Positions 62,136-64,000 of a stretch of DNA of 64,000 bases are shown here, in pieces; the stretch's first letter is position 1, and every line of letters starts with the position of its first letter. The notes beneath the pieces are model-generated. The model was not told the DNA's origin. It made no database searches and was given only the letters and a program-made list of their open reading frames with translations. The DNA is taken from NCBI RefSeq assembly GCF_020080835.1, contig NC_058164.1:1674001-1738000 (forward strand), given 5' to 3'. The stretch comes from Cotesia glomerata (lineage: Eukaryota > Arthropoda > Insecta > Hymenoptera > Braconidae). Made by a program: the position numbers and the translations under genes.

Positions 62136-64000
62136 GTGTGTGTCAGCTCCGACGCACGACTGAAGTTTACTCCTTACGAACGATTATATTGAAAAATTGT
62201 GATAAAACTTTTTTCAGGCGGATTATTGTTCATTTATCTATCCAGTAAGCCACTGATTTTTTTTAAATCTTAAATTTTATATTTAATATGTTAAAATAAT
62301 TTTTATTAATCAAGTGTTCAAAGTAGGCATGGCTTACGCAAGCCAGAGCACCCATTTTCGGCTGTATTTTCATCCCTCTGGGAAAATTATTAATATTGGT
62401 TCTACAGTTCCGGGAGTCCAGACTTTTTTCTAGGAAAATTCCTCCTTTTTTTGAATTTTTTTAAAAGTTTTAAAAATCTTCATTAGTTGTTAAGATATAT
62501 GTAAAAAACTAAACCCCCTTTTTCAGTTAATTCTTAATAACCTTTGCAATTAATTGTTAATTAACAAATGCGTTTTTAAGCAGTAAAAAAATTTTTTTTA
62601 AAAACTGTTTTTTTTTTTTTTTTTTTTTTAAATCATAATTATCAACAAAGATTATATTATCAAAAAAAAATTTTGAATTATCTCATAAACAACGCATTTG
62701 TTTATAAAAGTTTTTTAAACAATAGGAGGTAAAAATTATTAATGATCATTTTTAAGTAGTTTCTGATCATAAGAAAATGGATCAATAATAATATTATATA
62801 AAAAAAAATTTTTTTTCAATGTTTAATAAAGCTTTATAATTTTTCACCTTAGTAAATTGTTAATAAAAGACGAAAATTAACAATTTTTTAATTTTTCCAA
62901 CGGGAATCTTTTCTAAGACCTTTGAAAAATAGCTCCACGAACGGAAAAAAATTCTCATATTTATAGTTTAATAATTATCGCACTTGCAATGTTAATGTTC
63001 GTGTTACAAAAAATTGTTAATTAATTAATGGATAACTTATTGAAAAATCACGATAAAAATTTTTTGACCACGGATTATTATTCATTGATCTGTCCTGTAG
63101 GCGCCTGAATTTTTTCAATTTTTAATTTTCATATTTAATAAGTTTAAATAATATTTATTCATTGAAGGTCCGAAGGTGGCGTGGCTTGTACAAACCGGAG
63201 TATCCGTTTTCGGGCTTATTTTCAACCCTCTGGGAAAATTATAAATATTAGTCCTACAATTTCGGGAGTCAAAACTTTTTTTAGGAAATTTCCTCCTCTT
63301 TTTGAATCTTTTTTTAAATTTGAAAAATCTTTATTAGTTTTTGAGATATTTGCGAAATCTAAACCCCATTTTTTTTTTAGTTAATTGTTAATAACTTCTG
63401 CAATTTTTGCAAACGGAACTTCATTTTTTTCGAAAATCATCTAGATGCCATTCTGAATCGAATGACAACTCATAATTTTCGGAGACTGCTAAAAAAAGTT
63501 GACCAAAAAGGCACTTGTTGACTAAACTATATATAAGCTATCACGCAGTATACTGTGTGTGCTGGCTACACACAAGTATATATATATACACACACACACA
63601 ACTGAAAAGTGAAAGATGCGCGAGAAATGATGCGCACCAAAAACGTTGCTATCCCATTTGATGAGTAGGTTTTACTCTCCATATTTTTCTCATACCGGGT
63701 GCCTTATATGAAAATCGATTCTTAAGGAGTAAACTCCAAAAATGATAACTTCACAATAACAATATTAATTATTGATATTTATAACAAAAACAGCAATATA
63801 AGTACATCGACACTGATAGAAACAAACAAGCCCAATAACATATAGGTATAGACGCCTTGCAGCATACCCTATGTACGTCTTAATACACTCACAACCAAAT
63901 TAGAAAGTTGCGCACCATAGGTGCGCACCAAAAACGTAACGAGGTCATTCATCAGTAGATTTTACTCCTCACATTTGTCTCATACCGGCGGCCTTATATA
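62136..64000. repeat. Direct repeats in the LRP1-like intron, running off the window
   Basis: A block at about 62190-62560 (with GGCTTACGCAAGCCAGAGCA and CCCTCTGGGAAAATTAT) recurs diverged at about 63043-63420. A second repeat beginning TGCGCACCAAAAACGT occurs at 63631 and 63922, each followed by AGTAGNTTTTACTC and CTCATACCGG, and the last copy is cut by the window edge. I cannot name the family. Confidence 0.55.

Noticed and set aside
63181..63384. Plus-strand frame of 67 codons
   Set aside because: It lies in a duplicated repeat block; the other copy near 62330 does not keep the frame.
1..64000. tRNA, rRNA or snRNA genes
   Set aside because: I looked for box motifs and cloverleaf-like GC-rich patches and saw none, but I could not run a covariance search.

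Overview
This window is AT-rich insect nuclear DNA with short spliced genes, GT-AG introns, long homopolymer and (TA)n runs and many small transposons. The proteins are clearly insect-like. The gene density, AT bias and element load would fit a hymenopteran such as a parasitoid wasp, but that placement is inference. There is no bacterial gene, no CRISPR array, no tRNA or rRNA that I can see, and no viral gene.

Layout from left to right: (1) 204-12025, minus: a Rho guanine-nucleotide exchange factor (C1-DH-PH plus coiled coil) of the p114RhoGEF/AKAP13 family, in 14 coding exons with an alternative first exon; its last exon is followed by an in-frame extension beyond a TGA-C stop. (2) 13988-18994, minus: DEAD-box helicase DDX55/Spb4. 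(3) 19752-22818, plus: porphobilinogen deaminase (HMBS), divergent from DDX55. (4) 23269-24234, minus: TOMM20. (5) 25153-30119, plus: TONSL. (6) 30199-32301, minus: U6 snRNA 3' exonuclease USB1. (7) 32465-36256, plus: a KIAA2013-like two-pass membrane protein. (8) 38417-49382, minus: a class C GPCR of the metabotropic glutamate receptor family whose distal-carboxylate lysine is replaced, suggesting the insect mXR/mangetout type. (9) 55554-57905, plus: remains of a C2H2 zinc-finger gene. (10) 60307-60970, minus: the last two exons of an LRP1-like LDL-receptor-family protein that continues beyond the right edge.

Genes 2-7 form a compact housekeeping block. DDX55/HMBS, TOMM20/TONSL and USB1/KIAA2013 share divergent promoters, and HMBS/TOMM20 and TONSL/USB1 converge with probably overlapping 3' UTRs. 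The functions are unrelated (ribosome assembly, haem, mitochondrial import, replication repair, U6 maturation), so the clustering reflects packing rather than a pathway.

The most striking non-genic content is one family of non-autonomous Helitron-like elements, in seven copies. Each has a TC 5' end, a hairpin followed by CTAG at the 3' end, mostly A/T insertion flanks, and an interior made of two to four tandem units that are each a large inverted repeat. Six copies sit in introns, and in four of those the intron outside the element is only about 60-85 bases. Other mobile DNA includes several terminal-inverted-repeat elements (some nested), a decayed non-LTR retrotransposon in DDX55, and a tiny dead-on-arrival retrotransposon tail inside one Helitron.
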